Positions 44,983 through 55,072 of a stretch of DNA of 64,000 bases are shown here, in pieces. The DNA comes from Selaginella moellendorffii. Lineage: Eukaryota > Streptophyta > Lycopodiopsida > Selaginellales > Selaginellaceae. The notes under the pieces are model-generated. The model made no database searches, was not told the DNA's origin, and saw only the letters and a program-made list of their open reading frames with translations. A program made the position numbers and the translations under genes. Position 1 is the first letter of the stretch. Every line of letters starts with the position of its first letter. The stretch covers positions 437,213-501,212 of the forward strand of contig NW_003314322.1 in assembly GCF_000143415.4 (NCBI RefSeq), in the 5' to 3' direction.

Positions 44983-46612
44983 CTACCTGTTCGCCTGCAG
45001 TTCTTCATCACGTCTTGCTTTCCCCAACAATCGCTTCCTATCAACTTCCGCTATCAACTTCTCAGGACTAAGTGGATCACATGCCTTCTCGAGCAGGGCA
45101 ACGTCTCTGGCAGTAGCTTCATACCACTCTTGGGACAAAACCTCCGTGATCAGGGCACCGCCAAAGCCAACTAGCTTAACATGCAGCTTCCCAGCCTCGT
45201 CGACTTTGCTCACAACCTTGGACGTGTCGATGTCGCGGATGGCAATCCCACGCTTGTGGATCGCGCGCAAGCACTCCATCGCCTGCTTCAGAGTCTCCCC
45301 CTCGTCACTTAAGATGAACTTCGAAGGATTGGAGCACTGCTCGAGCGCGCTGAAACCACCGTCGGTCATCATAACGAAGACGAACATCGCCCCCTTGAGG
45401 AACCCCCACGACAGAAGCTTGGGAACCGCAGAGCCCTGTACGTTCTCTAGCCTCGTGTAGCAGTCCACCTCCGTAGCAAGCGTGGCCAGACCGTGATTGA
45501 TACCAGCCTTGTAATGGCTTGTCAAGTCCCTGATATTCACCACCACGTCTTGTCCAGCATACTTCGCTCGAACAGCAAACACCGTCTGGTTAGCGTTGCC
45601 ATCGCGATGCAGCGGTAGCGTATCCACTTGCCTCCTTGAATCCATCGTCCGTGACTGCCTTGTCGACGATCTTGCGTATGTTGCTCAGCTTGCACAAGAT
45701 CTCAAGGACGGGAGAGAAGTCGAGCTTGGGCAGCACGCTCCTCACGCCCGTCAGCGGTGGCAGTCCTTCCTTCCACCTCCACTGCGAGCGGATTGTTTGT
45801 TTTCAATCCTTTTTCTGGTGTGACCCTGCGTCCGCGAGCTCCACTGCGTCAGTGGCCTCTGCGACGCCATCGTGCCTCGCAATGCTCTTCTTGGCATCCT
45901 TGTATTCGTCCCTGAGCATCGCCTTGGCACCCTCGTCCCCACCCCAATCCTTCTTCTGCGTTAACCCCTCACTCGCGTTCTCATACTTCTCTTTAATTCC
46001 TGTTTGGTCTCCTCCACGCCCACGCGAGGATCCGGCGATTGCGACGAGACCAGGAGCTCATTCGCCGTAGCCCTCTTGCACAGCCACGACGAGTTGAGAT
46101 TCGTGAGCACCCCAAAGCGAGCTCCAGTGATCTCCATGTAATTCACGAGCCTGTCTTGCACCAGGTCCAGCTTGTCGGGCAAGTTGAAGAAGTCGAGCAA
46201 GAAGGGAGTGGCGACGCCCCGGCGGAACAAGCATCCTTCCGGCCTCGCAATGGTGCCTGACTCGAAAGATCCAAAGATTTCCTCGTGTTTGTCGCGGAAA
46301 AGACCTACCATTTGCGAGAGGTAGTTCCAGTAATAGATCGTGAAGAACGAGTAGAGGGGGGGTCGATCGGGCAGCTGACCATACCAAGACTGGATGTCCG
46401 CTTCGATATCCCACCTCCCTACACTATAGCCGCCGCGATGCATCAAGTCGCCAAGCGGTGCTAGTAATCAACAACTTCTTGACAGGGTCGGGAACCTTGG
46501 GATACGGCATCGTCATGGCGTGCTTGAGAGGTACCAGGGGAAGCCACGCATGCAAGGTAAGCAGTGGATGCTCCTTTTTCTCTGCCGAGGTGTTGGAAAC
46601 TAGCTTTGGCAA
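44983..46612 (-). pseudogene. Broken copy of the nuclease-like/kinase-like gene
   Basis: Disrupted counterpart of the intact gene at 57882-59342. N-terminal half: minus 46612-46424 (KKEHPLLTLHAWLPLVPLKH) and 46446-45961 (RWDIEADIQSWYGQLPD ... GARFGVLTNLNSSWLCKR). C-terminal half: minus 45645-44983 (kinase-like). Between them, 45760-46050 holds a segment absent from the right copy, rich in Lys/Glu in one frame, plus frameshifts. The lysine corresponding to the kinase ATP-anchoring residue is Asn here (VVVNIRDL versus VVVKIRDL). A stop falls about eight codons earlier than in the right copy. Confidence 0.8.
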
Positions 46613-46703
46613 GCTTGAGCGCCTCTTGTTTTTGTAGCACCATGCCAGTTAGATTACAAAATATAAATAAAAGATGTAACACATTTAAGACATTTTATGA
46701 AAC

Positions 46704-46871
46704 TGTGAGTGTTTATTTTGAGTGGTTGGAATATGGAAAGGGAATATAGAAAATATATATCTTAATTAGCCTAAAAACCCTAATTTATATATAGGAGCAT
46801 GCAATAACTACCAAAATCCCATTATGTTAGTATTAGTATACGGCATCATAGCTGTACACTTGGCCTTTACA
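46704..46871 (-). repeat. 168-bp TG..CA terminal repeat, left
   Basis: Begins TGTGAGTG and ends TTTACA. It matches 57475-57642 in the same orientation over its full length, sharing GGGAATATAGAAAATATA, ACCAAAATCCCATTA and TTAGTATA blocks. TG..CA ends and equal lengths suggest a pair of short LTRs bounding the retroelement block. No matching 5-bp target duplication is visible (GAAAC on the outside left, ATGCA on the outside right). Confidence 0.6.
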
Positions 46872-46989
46872 TTATTCGGGATAATGGAAGACCATCAAAA
46901 TTCTTTTGTAAATGGGTTGGGATATAGAGGAATGTCAGGAGGAGGCATTGACAGATCTGTAGGTGGTATTAATTGCTCATGATCCCTTT

Positions 46990-47296
46990 GTATGAAGCAT
47001 TTCAATAGCTACATATACATAATTTCTGGAGAATTGGCTTGCTGGACATCATGCTGAACCTCATAAACTTGTGGTCCAACTTACTGCAACACCGGATACA
47101 GTCCTTTCCACTGAACAATAAACCCTTTAAATAAACCATGTATTATAAGATGGGGAAAACAAATTAACACCAAGTCATCCACTTTGTATTCTACAGGTGG
47201 ATGATGATAAGAGTTGTAGTGCCATTGTTGTCCCACTTGTACATGGCCTAAGTGTTCGGCAGACTCCACTCGAACAAGTAGAAGAATGCTCGTCAA
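46990..47296 (-). mobile_element. Ty3/gypsy integrase C-terminal fragment
   Basis: The minus strand encodes VQVGQQWHYNSYHHPPVEYK then VDDLVLICFPHL, the conserved tail after the integrase core of Ty3/gypsy pol (usual form: F-x-VGDLVLL). It lies next to the left 168-bp repeat, the position expected for the 3' end of a minus-strand element. Confidence 0.6.
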
Positions 47297-47351
47297 ATAC
47301 TGATCCCATGACTAGCATCGGCAGCTCGTGGCAATTGCAAAGGTAAACCTA

Positions 47352-47974
47352 TGTCGCGAATGTGACTTCGGGTATCGAAAGATACTTGTCGGCCAATCCT
47401 TATGGACACTCTTTCCTTACTGCCATGACGGTAGAAGGTCGGTACAGTTGGTTCCCTTTATTGTTCCCACTTGAGCTAGTTGAGAAACTGGTCAATGACC
47501 GTGTACTTAAATCGGATAAACATAAGGTATATGTGTTTGTTGCTGAACATATTCGGCCTGGTTTGAGAAACTCTTGTCATTGACTTGCACTTGCTAGTAT
47601 CAAGAACCCTCGCATATTGAGAATAGTCCCTCAATATTGCTGAATGATAGCTTACCGTGTCTACCAAACACCTCACTATCATGCCCTTAGTGTTGGTCTC
47701 ATTTCGGTCCCAAATGCTAATTATGGAAAGTGTTTAAATTTGCTCATTTAGCATATCTACAGAATGTAGAAATTGGCCTGAACACAATAGTGTTCGTCCC
47801 GTGTCCAAATTCGCAATCTAGCGCTATTCTATATTTAATAAGTTTTGAGCTTGTCATAGAGACTAACTCTTGATACTAAGGGAGGCTTGCGGTGAAAGCC
47901 CAAAGCATGTGTTCCTCAAGGGGGGGGGGGGGGGGGGGGGGCATGTTCCTAAAAGGGGTTCCCAAAATATATTA
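47352..47974 (-). repeat. Partial LTR (reverse copy of the solo LTR), cut by the gap
   Basis: Starts TGTCGCGAATGTGACTT and is the reverse complement of the end of the solo LTR at 55198-56275. Shared blocks include the CCATGACGGTAGAAGGTCGGTA area, the TAGCGC/GCGCTA area, and CTTGATACTAAGGGAGGCTT. It also shares the G-homopolymer of about 19 G at 47922-47941. It runs into the N gap, so its far end is unknown. Confidence 0.8.
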
Positions 47975-48074
47975 NNNNNNNNNNNNNNNNNNNNNNNNNN
48001 NNNNNNNNNNNNNNNNNNNNNNNNNNNNNNNNNNNNNNNNNNNNNNNNNNNNNNNNNNNNNNNNNNNNNNNNNN
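47975..48074. other. Assembly gap of exactly 100 N
   Basis: One hundred N, the usual placeholder for a gap of unknown size. It follows a poly-G tract inside an LTR. The true distance and even the order of sequence across it are uncertain. Confidence 0.98.
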
Positions 48075-48530
48075 GCACTACAACCTAAATCTGTGGGTAA
48101 TATTGGATCATACCTACATAGGAGTTTATATGGTGAAGCACCAACAGAACTCTGCACCCTTGTGCCTCAATCAAGTGGTGTTCCAGCATTCTTGTCTGGA
48201 GCTGATTCTTTCAGATAATGGTCCCGGATTTATGGCTGAGGCATTTCATGTTTTGACATCTCGGTTGGGGATACGCCACACTTTCACGAGTGTTTATCAT
48301 CCACAGTTAGATGGTTTGGTGGAACGGCTTGTTCGGACATTCAAAGGAATGATCGTGAAGTACGTAAACTTTCAGTATTCGAATTGGGATGGTTATTTGC
48401 CATCTCTTCGGTATACATATGTCACAAGGGTGTAGAGTTCTGTTGGTGCTTCACCATATAAATTTCTATATAGTCATAATCCAATATTACCAACGGAGCT
48501 GGGTTTACCTTCCCAATTGCCATGAGCTGT
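48075..48530 (+). mobile_element. Ty3/gypsy integrase core fragments
   Basis: The plus strand at 48200-48435 encodes SDNGPGFMAEAFHVL, a HPQLDGLVERLVRTFK block and NWDGYLPSLRYTYVTRV. These carry the second D and the E of the DDE integrase catalytic triad. It continues past a stop to SSVGASPYKFL...PILPTELG at 48425-48525. The segment 48075-48165 encodes the same SSVGASPYKLL...PILPTDLG on the minus strand. Two copies therefore face each other. Stops show that it is not functional. Confidence 0.75.
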
Positions 48531-48599
48531 CGATGCTAGGTCGTGGGATTAATATTTGATGAGAATTCTTCCATTTATCCGAGTAGAGTCTGCAGAATG

Positions 48600-51160
48600 G
48601 TGTCAAGCATTTATTGCTCACCATAGAGGATCCCACGGACCTATCGGACGCCATTAACAAAGTTGTTCAATGTGACAATTGTCTCTTTGAACGTCGTCAG
48701 GAAAGTCGCCGTGCCACCGTTTTCCCGTCCCAAACTCAGGAATACCAGCTTGAGTCTTTGGGGTATACTTCTGAAACTACTGCTTCGGTCCCGATGGATA
48801 TTTCTGGTACTACCCGACTCATCAAAGGGAAGCTGAGTCCTGCTAAAAAGCAATGTCGAGTATCTCATAATTTTTGCCTCTATTGTGCTGATCCTAATCA
48901 CAAAGCAGCTGTGTATCCCAAGAAGCCTCCTCGACTGCTCGAGTTCACTCTGCCTCAAGGTTCACCTCTGTTGCAATTGGGAAATGACCCTGTCCAAATA
49001 GAGTAGGAGCTATCTGTTTGGACTCCCCGAATAAAAATCACTTTTCTTCTTTATCAAGCTCCTCACCACCTTTCATATAAGCCACCACCAATTCCCGCAA
49101 CTTCTGCATCCCATGTCTCCTTTCTTTCACCAGACAATCAGGACTCAAGGCTCTGGCGCTATTGGATTCGGGCACAACTTCCTGCTTCATGGACACAGAC
49201 TTTGCTGCCCAACATCACATTCCTCTTTCTCCTACCATACGGGATCTGGACTTAGGGAAATGTTGCCCATTTGAGTACACATCGGATTCACCGTCACCGA
49301 TATCGCCTTCAACATCATCAACAGCAAGTCCTCCTTTGTGGTGCTTGGCCTTCTTTGGTTCCAACTGCACCAGCCTCAGATCTGTTGGAAGGAATTACAG
49401 CTTGTCTCTCCCACGTCACCATCTCCCATGTTTTCCCCTACTGTTCATTGAGTCTAAATCAGGAAAAATTCCCTAAACTCAAATTGGGGTTTTGTTCCTG
49501 ACTATACGAAGTTTTCACCCTCTTTGCTCCCTATCTATTAATCTTTTTTTCCCTTTCTTCCATCTTACACTGGACAATATCCTTGTCCCATCATTCCATT
49601 CAGTCGTACGCCTCCTCCTATCTCCACAATCACTATGAAAGAACGCCTTCATAGAAAACCTGTTTTCCTTTTTGCTTTGCATGTTTCTCCTGTCAGTCTT
49701 CCTGAGAAGTATCATGATTTTAGGGATGTGTTTGACAAGAAAAAAGCTAGTGTACTACCTATTCATTGGCCTTACGATTGTCACATTGATTTATAGGAAG
49801 AAGCATCACCTCCATGGTGGCCTGTCTACGGGTTATCCCCGTCCGAGCTTAAGGCCCTCAAAGAGTACGTGGATGAGAACCTTGCATCGGAGTACATTCA
49901 GCATTTGCAGTCCCCGGCTGGAGCGCCTGTCTTCTTTGTTAAGAAGAAAGATGGGAGTTTGTGGCTAGTCATCGACTACCAAGGTTTGAACAAGGTGACT
50001 ATTCGGAACCGTTATCCGGTGCCCCTGATATCAGACCTGTTGGAACACCTCGGCGGTGCCCACTTCTTCACCAAGATCGACCTCTGTGGAGCATACAACT
50101 TGATCTAGATCCGGTCTAGCGATGAATGGAAGACTGCGTTCCGAACCCGCTATGACCACTTCGAGAACACTGTCATGCTGTTTGGCTTGACAAATGTTCT
50201 AACAGTTTTCCAACACATGGCAAACGACGTCTTTCAAGAGTTTCTTGATCAGATGGTAATCATCTACCTTGATGTCATCCTCATCTACTCAAAAACTTAG
50301 GAGGAGCACGATGAGCATGTGCGCAAGATATTGGTAAAGTTGCAGGAACATGGCATATATGCAAAGCTTGAGAAATGTTCCTTTGATCATGAGTCTATGG
50401 AGTTCCTTGGGTACATTGTCACTTCTAAGGGTATCACGATGGATCCTGCCAAAGCCAAGACTATTCTCGAATGGGAGCCTCCACAATCAATGTCAGACAT
50501 TTAGGTTTTCCTTGGCTTCACCAACTTCTACTGCAAATTCATTGATCTCTACTCTGATATTGTTCTTCCTCTCACGCATCTCCCTCGCAAGGATGTTCCC
50601 TTCTCTTAGTCTGCTGTTGCCTAGCAGACCTTTGACACAGTCAAGGCGGCTTTTAGTTCTACTCTGCTAATCCCTTACAACCTTTCTTCATCGAGGCGGA
50701 CGCCTCCGACTTTGCCATTAGTGTTGTGATGTCTCAACTCGGAGCGGATCAGGAATTTCATCCAGTCGCTTTCCATTCTCGGAAATTCTAGCTTGTGGAG
50801 ATCAATTACGAAATCCATGACAAGGAGCTCCTTGCCATCGTGGATTCCTTTGGAGAGTGGTGTCATTTTTTTGAGGGGGCGAGCCATCAAACAACGGTCT
50901 AGACAGATCACAAAAATCTCAAGTACTTTGCCACTTTCTGAGTTTTGAGCCGTCATCAGGCAAGGTGGGCACAATTCCTAAGTCGGTTTGACTTTATTAT
51001 CAAGTACAAACCTGGAAAGCTTCAGGGCCTTCCTAATGCTCTTTCAAAGCACTCCTATCTCAATCTCAGGCCTAGTAATCCTATCTTCGATCAACAGGAT
51101 CAGGTTATCCTCGGTCTTGATCAACTTCAAGTTATGGCAATTTCCCTGGTCCCTTAGGAC
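48600..51160 (+). mobile_element. Decayed Ty3/gypsy gag-protease-RT-RNase H
   Basis: In order on the plus strand: a gag end with degenerate zinc knuckle (CLYCADPNHKAAVYPKK, 48860-48935), then an aspartic protease motif LLDSGTTSCFMD (about 49155). RT follows: [33 protein letters not shown] (49869-50108), then after a stop [11 protein letters not shown] (YxDD to YLDV), and FLGYIVTSKGITMDPAKAK. An RNase H tail ends FDFIIKYKPGKLQGLPNALSKH (about 51000). At least six stops and frameshifts, and the RT active site is lost. Clearly inactive. Confidence 0.82.
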
Positions 51161-51249
51161 TCCTCTTTGATGGATGCGATTAGAAACGATCTTCAAGGTG
51201 AACTGACAACTTCACCCCAGACAATTCAAAAGATCAACAGTGTGAAGAA

Positions 51250-52825
51250 GAGGGTACACATCCAGGATCATCACTTCGTTTAACGGACGATAGTGGATGC
51301 AAAAACGAATACTGCCATCAGGCTTTATCACAAGATAAGGTTCACATGCCCAAAGACTCTGCGACTTTCAAATAACACCCTTCTCTAACATCTCCTTGAC
51401 GTTTGCACGTAAAATCTTGATCTCTTTAGGTGACCGACGATGAACAGTAACCTTGATTGGACAAGCATCCCTGGTTGGAATTGGATAATGTGTGGCAATC
51501 TTGGCTCCAGATGATATGTCAAATTCAAAGAGATCGGCATACTCTTTCATGAGCCAGTCAACCGCTACAACACAAATATTGTAGGAGAGGTCAGAAAAGA
51601 GAAGAGTAGAATAAGACGGAAACATAGGAGGAAATAATAGGGGGATAAAAGTAATGGATGTAGAGGTAGAAGCAGAGGGACGAAGAGGTACAGAAGTGAG
51701 AGAAATAGATGAAATATAAAGAAGTATGAGACAAGGGGGAGAAACCTCAAAGTCACATTTAGCATGATTGCATTACAATCAATCTATACCAAGGATGAGG
51801 TCAAAAACTTGATTCAGCACCACCTGTAATAACTACAACCCAAGCTCGAGATCGCCCACATGCACAACTAAATCTGCCTCATCCCATGCACATGCATGTG
51901 TGCCATAAAGAATGAAAACTTGCTCCGCCGCATGATGCAAGTGTAGACGGCAACATGTGGCAACAAGTCAAGCAAAAACCTGTATCAACCAACACAGAGA
52001 GAATAATAGGAGACCTCTTGTTATAAAAACGAGCTTGGAAAGTAAATACTGGATGAACTAATGCCAAGTGAACCCCTTGATGATACTCCCGAAAGAAATA
52101 TGGAGGGGTCACTAACTTATTCGCGCAAGGTCCTTCCGTTACTTATGCGACTCTTCGTTTCTCAAATGCATCTCGGTGTCCAGACTTTCCACTGCAATAG
52201 CACCAACAGGACGTTATTGACGCTAAGGTGTCCACCCAGGAAATGGTGGCTGCCAATCTGGAAAACGCTGACAATATTAATAAGTGCGACTAACTTCATC
52301 ACACGCTCAGCAACGAACATCACAGCCATGACCACGGCCTTGCCCTTGTCATTGGACTCGAGCAGCAGCAACATCAACCTCCATTGGAACAAGACTATCA
52401 CCCATAAGAAGTGGAGTTGAAGGACGTGCTATAAGAAGTGGAAAAGGCGATGTCTTATAACGTTGTGCCAAATGAAGAGCATCATCAAGAGTGGCAAGAG
52501 CAAATGCATGCATGACAAAATCTTGACGAAGTGCTGGCCATAACATTCCTAGCTTGAACCGCTCCGACATATTTGGCTCCGCTCGAAGCAAGAGGCTTCA
52601 GAAGCAAACTCCATATTGCATCATTGACTCAAATGGCCCTTGACAAAGATGATGCAATTGTTGGAAGGCATCATCACAATCGTCAGCATGTCCGAATGCA
52701 CATTTGAAAATGTCTAGGAGAACACTCCAATCCCCATGAGTGGCTGTGCTCAAACCATTGTACCACTGCAATGGCATCCCTTAGAGACACGTGGCAAACT
52801 CATGCACATGAGGGAAACTCATGTC
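51250..52825 (-). mobile_element. Minus-strand Ty3/gypsy gag-protease-RT fragment
   Basis: Reading on the minus strand: gag (FKLGMLWPALRQDFVMHAFA, LATLDDALHLAQRYK, 52591-52349), a degraded knuckle region, protease with LSVLVDTGFCLTC (52112-51879), then the start of RT (HRRSPKEIKILRANVKEML, EKGVI, and further downstream a LVIKPDGS block near 51330). Coding frames are broken. The stretch 51960-52825 is repeated at 55073-57012. At 51250 it abuts the plus-strand element. Confidence 0.75.
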
Positions 52826-53393
52826 GAGCATCATCCCAAGCATTGCCCCTTAGGATTACTTGTCCATGTGATGAGAATACCAACTGATCTCTAAGTACAC
52901 CCCCAACTCCTTGGGTTGTTCCAACATTTATTAAAGGTAGCCCCGGCTACCATTTCAAGGACTTGAGTCCTCTTCCATACTTGACCTTCCACGGTCATTA
53001 ATTATGATCTCAACTTCATGAGCACCAACCTCAACTATATAAAGGTAATCTTGTGACTCCTTTATTGTTTTGGAGTCTCTATCTTCCTCGTGATCCCAAC
53101 TATAGTTGTTTACCACAACTATATGAGCCAGTTTGCAAAGTCAAACGCTCATCTGGATCACATCCTCAACTCTACGAGGAAACCCTTAAACTGTTCCCAA
53201 GATCCCAAAGTCGTTCCCTTACTGGCCCTTTTTCCATCCACCACATTGTGCACAAGTTCACTCATGAACTTGAGTGGAGAGCCATGTCCTCTCGACATGC
53301 TACTTCTCGAGGATAGGTCCATATCTAGGACCTTCCAATTCCAATACAAGTGGTGATATACTTAGCCACCAATAAGAGTCGGACTAAGGAACA

Positions 53394-53405
53394 GCTCTGA
53401 TACCA
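53394..53405 (-). other. Primer-binding site, initiator tRNA-Met type
   Basis: On the minus strand the sequence reads TGGTATCAGAGC, the standard primer-binding site of many plant LTR retrotransposons. It lies 3 bp after the LTR end (CTTACA at 53409 read on the minus strand). This fixes the LTR boundary and the minus orientation of the element. Confidence 0.85.
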
Positions 53406-53408
53406 AGT

Positions 53409-55072
53409 TGTAAGCGACTAAATTTTCCATTCTATTTTAGTCATTTAACCACACCTCCGACCACTTGGAGGAGTCTCACTCACAACCTCCATAAGTTCCA
53501 TTTCGGACTTGGGCTTGCTAGCCCCGAGAATGGCATCCCCGCCACTCAACCTTTGCACTCGGCCCAAGTGCACTATGTTTCCGATCCCGTGATCGACACC
53601 CCAAGGTACCATCGACATATCAGCCTGTTACACTAAGGCCATGCCCCTTCATCTTGGTCACACCGGTGGTCTAACACCACCTGGATCACAGTCCCGTTTC
53701 TCAAGGACAGGGCCATCTGTCCATGAGTGATCATTCCAAATTCACTCCTTAGCATCCTCAGGATGCCCACAGACATGGGGATTAGCCTTCCCCAATACCC
53801 CTTTTCCGGTCCCCACCAAGTCCCTTTCTGCCCATGGCCGTGTTTGCCAACACTGTCACTGGATCGAGGCCCACAGGTCCGACCGCTAAGTCCCATGGTC
53901 CTCGGAGACTACCTCACCACCCGACTATATCTTTGGTCACTACACCAGAGGACTACTCCTCCTCCTTTCCACAGTCTGGGCCTTTGGGACAACAGTTTGG
54001 AACACCGTGGCTCTACGCGGGCCTCATGGGTACTCTCCTCGCCTTCCGCCTTTGGGTGCTCTAGCCATGGGCTTAGAGCGAGGTTCCATTGAGCCACGTC
54101 AGGTATCCAAGTAGGTAGTGCCACCCACGCTTGGACTGGGAGCATCGACTAGTCGATCTCCCAGGGGAACTAAAGCCAGCTCTTAAACACTTCACCAAGC
54201 TACCCCACTTGTTGGTCCGTATTCACTCTAGTCTTGGACTTCCCAGTGGTCAGTTCATCACCCAACATTGGGTATGGCCTTCCTAGGCCAAACTAGCCTT
54301 TCCTGGGCCAAACTGGCCTTTCTTGGCCAAATTGGCTCCACTAGGCTCCAACCCCCACACTCTCCCTACTATACTTTTGGAACCCCTTGCAGCCCCCCCC
54401 CCCCCCCCTAGGGGACGATTGCTTTGGGAGCTTGTAGTAGTATTCGAACTCGGACTCGGGCTCAAACTCGGACTCGGACTCGGTCTCGGTCCTGGTTTTG
54501 AACTCGGACTTAGTCTCGGTCTCGGTTCCATCTCGGACTCCATCTCGGGTCTATCTCAGACTCCATCTCAAGGTCCATTTTGGACTCCATCTCGGACTCC
54601 ATCTCGGGGTCCATCTCGGACTCCATCTCGAGTCCATCTCAGACTCCATCTCGGACTCTATCTCGGACTCCATCTCAGGTCCATCTCGGACTCCAACTCA
54701 GGTCCATCTCGGACTCCATCTCGGGTCCATCTTGGACTCCATCTCGGGTCCACCTCGGACTCCAACTCGGGTCCATCTCAGACTTCATCTCAGACTCCAT
54801 TTTGGGTCCACCTCAGATTCCAACTCGGGTCCATCTCAAACTCCTCCACGTGTCATTTGTTGGTCCTTTTGGGTATCTTTTTGGAGCTTCACTTATTGCT
54901 CACTTCATGCTTGTTCTTTGAGCCCTTCGTTGGGAGTTCCACTCCCGCTCTCGACCTTTGAAGTCGGAGCTTTTAGTCCAAACATGTTACACTCGTTTGG
55001 CTTTCGCTTCGGCCACTACCACGTGGCACCCTTCTGGCTCCACTTTTGGGCCTAGGGATTTTGTGTCTCACA
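53409..55072 (-). repeat. 1.66-kb LTR (5' LTR of a minus-strand element)
   Basis: On the plus strand it runs from TGTAAGCGAC to GTGTCTCACA; on the minus strand it begins TGTGAGACAC and ends GCTTACA followed by the tRNA-Met primer site. Internal features: a 15-18-nt poly-C tract (about 54391-54408) and a 400-bp degenerate minisatellite (about 54440-54845). At 55072/55073 it interrupts retroelement protease sequence that is continuous at 51960, so it was inserted into an older element. A truncated relative lies at 555-799. No partner LTR was identified in the window. Confidence 0.78.
54440..54845. repeat. CTCGGACTCCAT-type degenerate minisatellite
   Basis: Tandem units of 12-24 bp built from CTCGGACTC, CATCTCGGGTC and CATCTC blocks. 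The units are degenerate and arranged irregularly. Because unit lengths are mostly multiples of 3 or 6, all plus-strand frames stay open and give low-complexity Thr/Pro/Ser ORFs of 110-212 codons. I regard these as artefacts. It sits inside the 1.66-kb LTR. Confidence 0.85.

Larger units (their letters stand above)
44380..46703 (-). repeat. Left arm of a 2.2-kb inverted repeat
   Basis: Reverse complement of 57739-59915. Matching landmarks in order from the outside are: ATG3 exon fragments, a shared tail with KIDWKGDPPLFLSS, the REase-like/kinase-like gene, and an AT-rich upstream end (CATTTTATGAAAC / GTTTTATAAAATG). Arms are similar but not identical; the left arm has small deletions and one extra segment of about 250 bp near 45800-46050. 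Confidence 0.85.

Noticed and set aside
47863-48218. ORFs running through the N gap
   Set aside because: They are open only because N is translated as X.
54323-55055. Overlapping Thr/Pro/Ser-repeat ORFs of 113-212 codons
   Set aside because: Produced by the minisatellite inside an LTR. All three frames stay open because repeat units lack stop codons.
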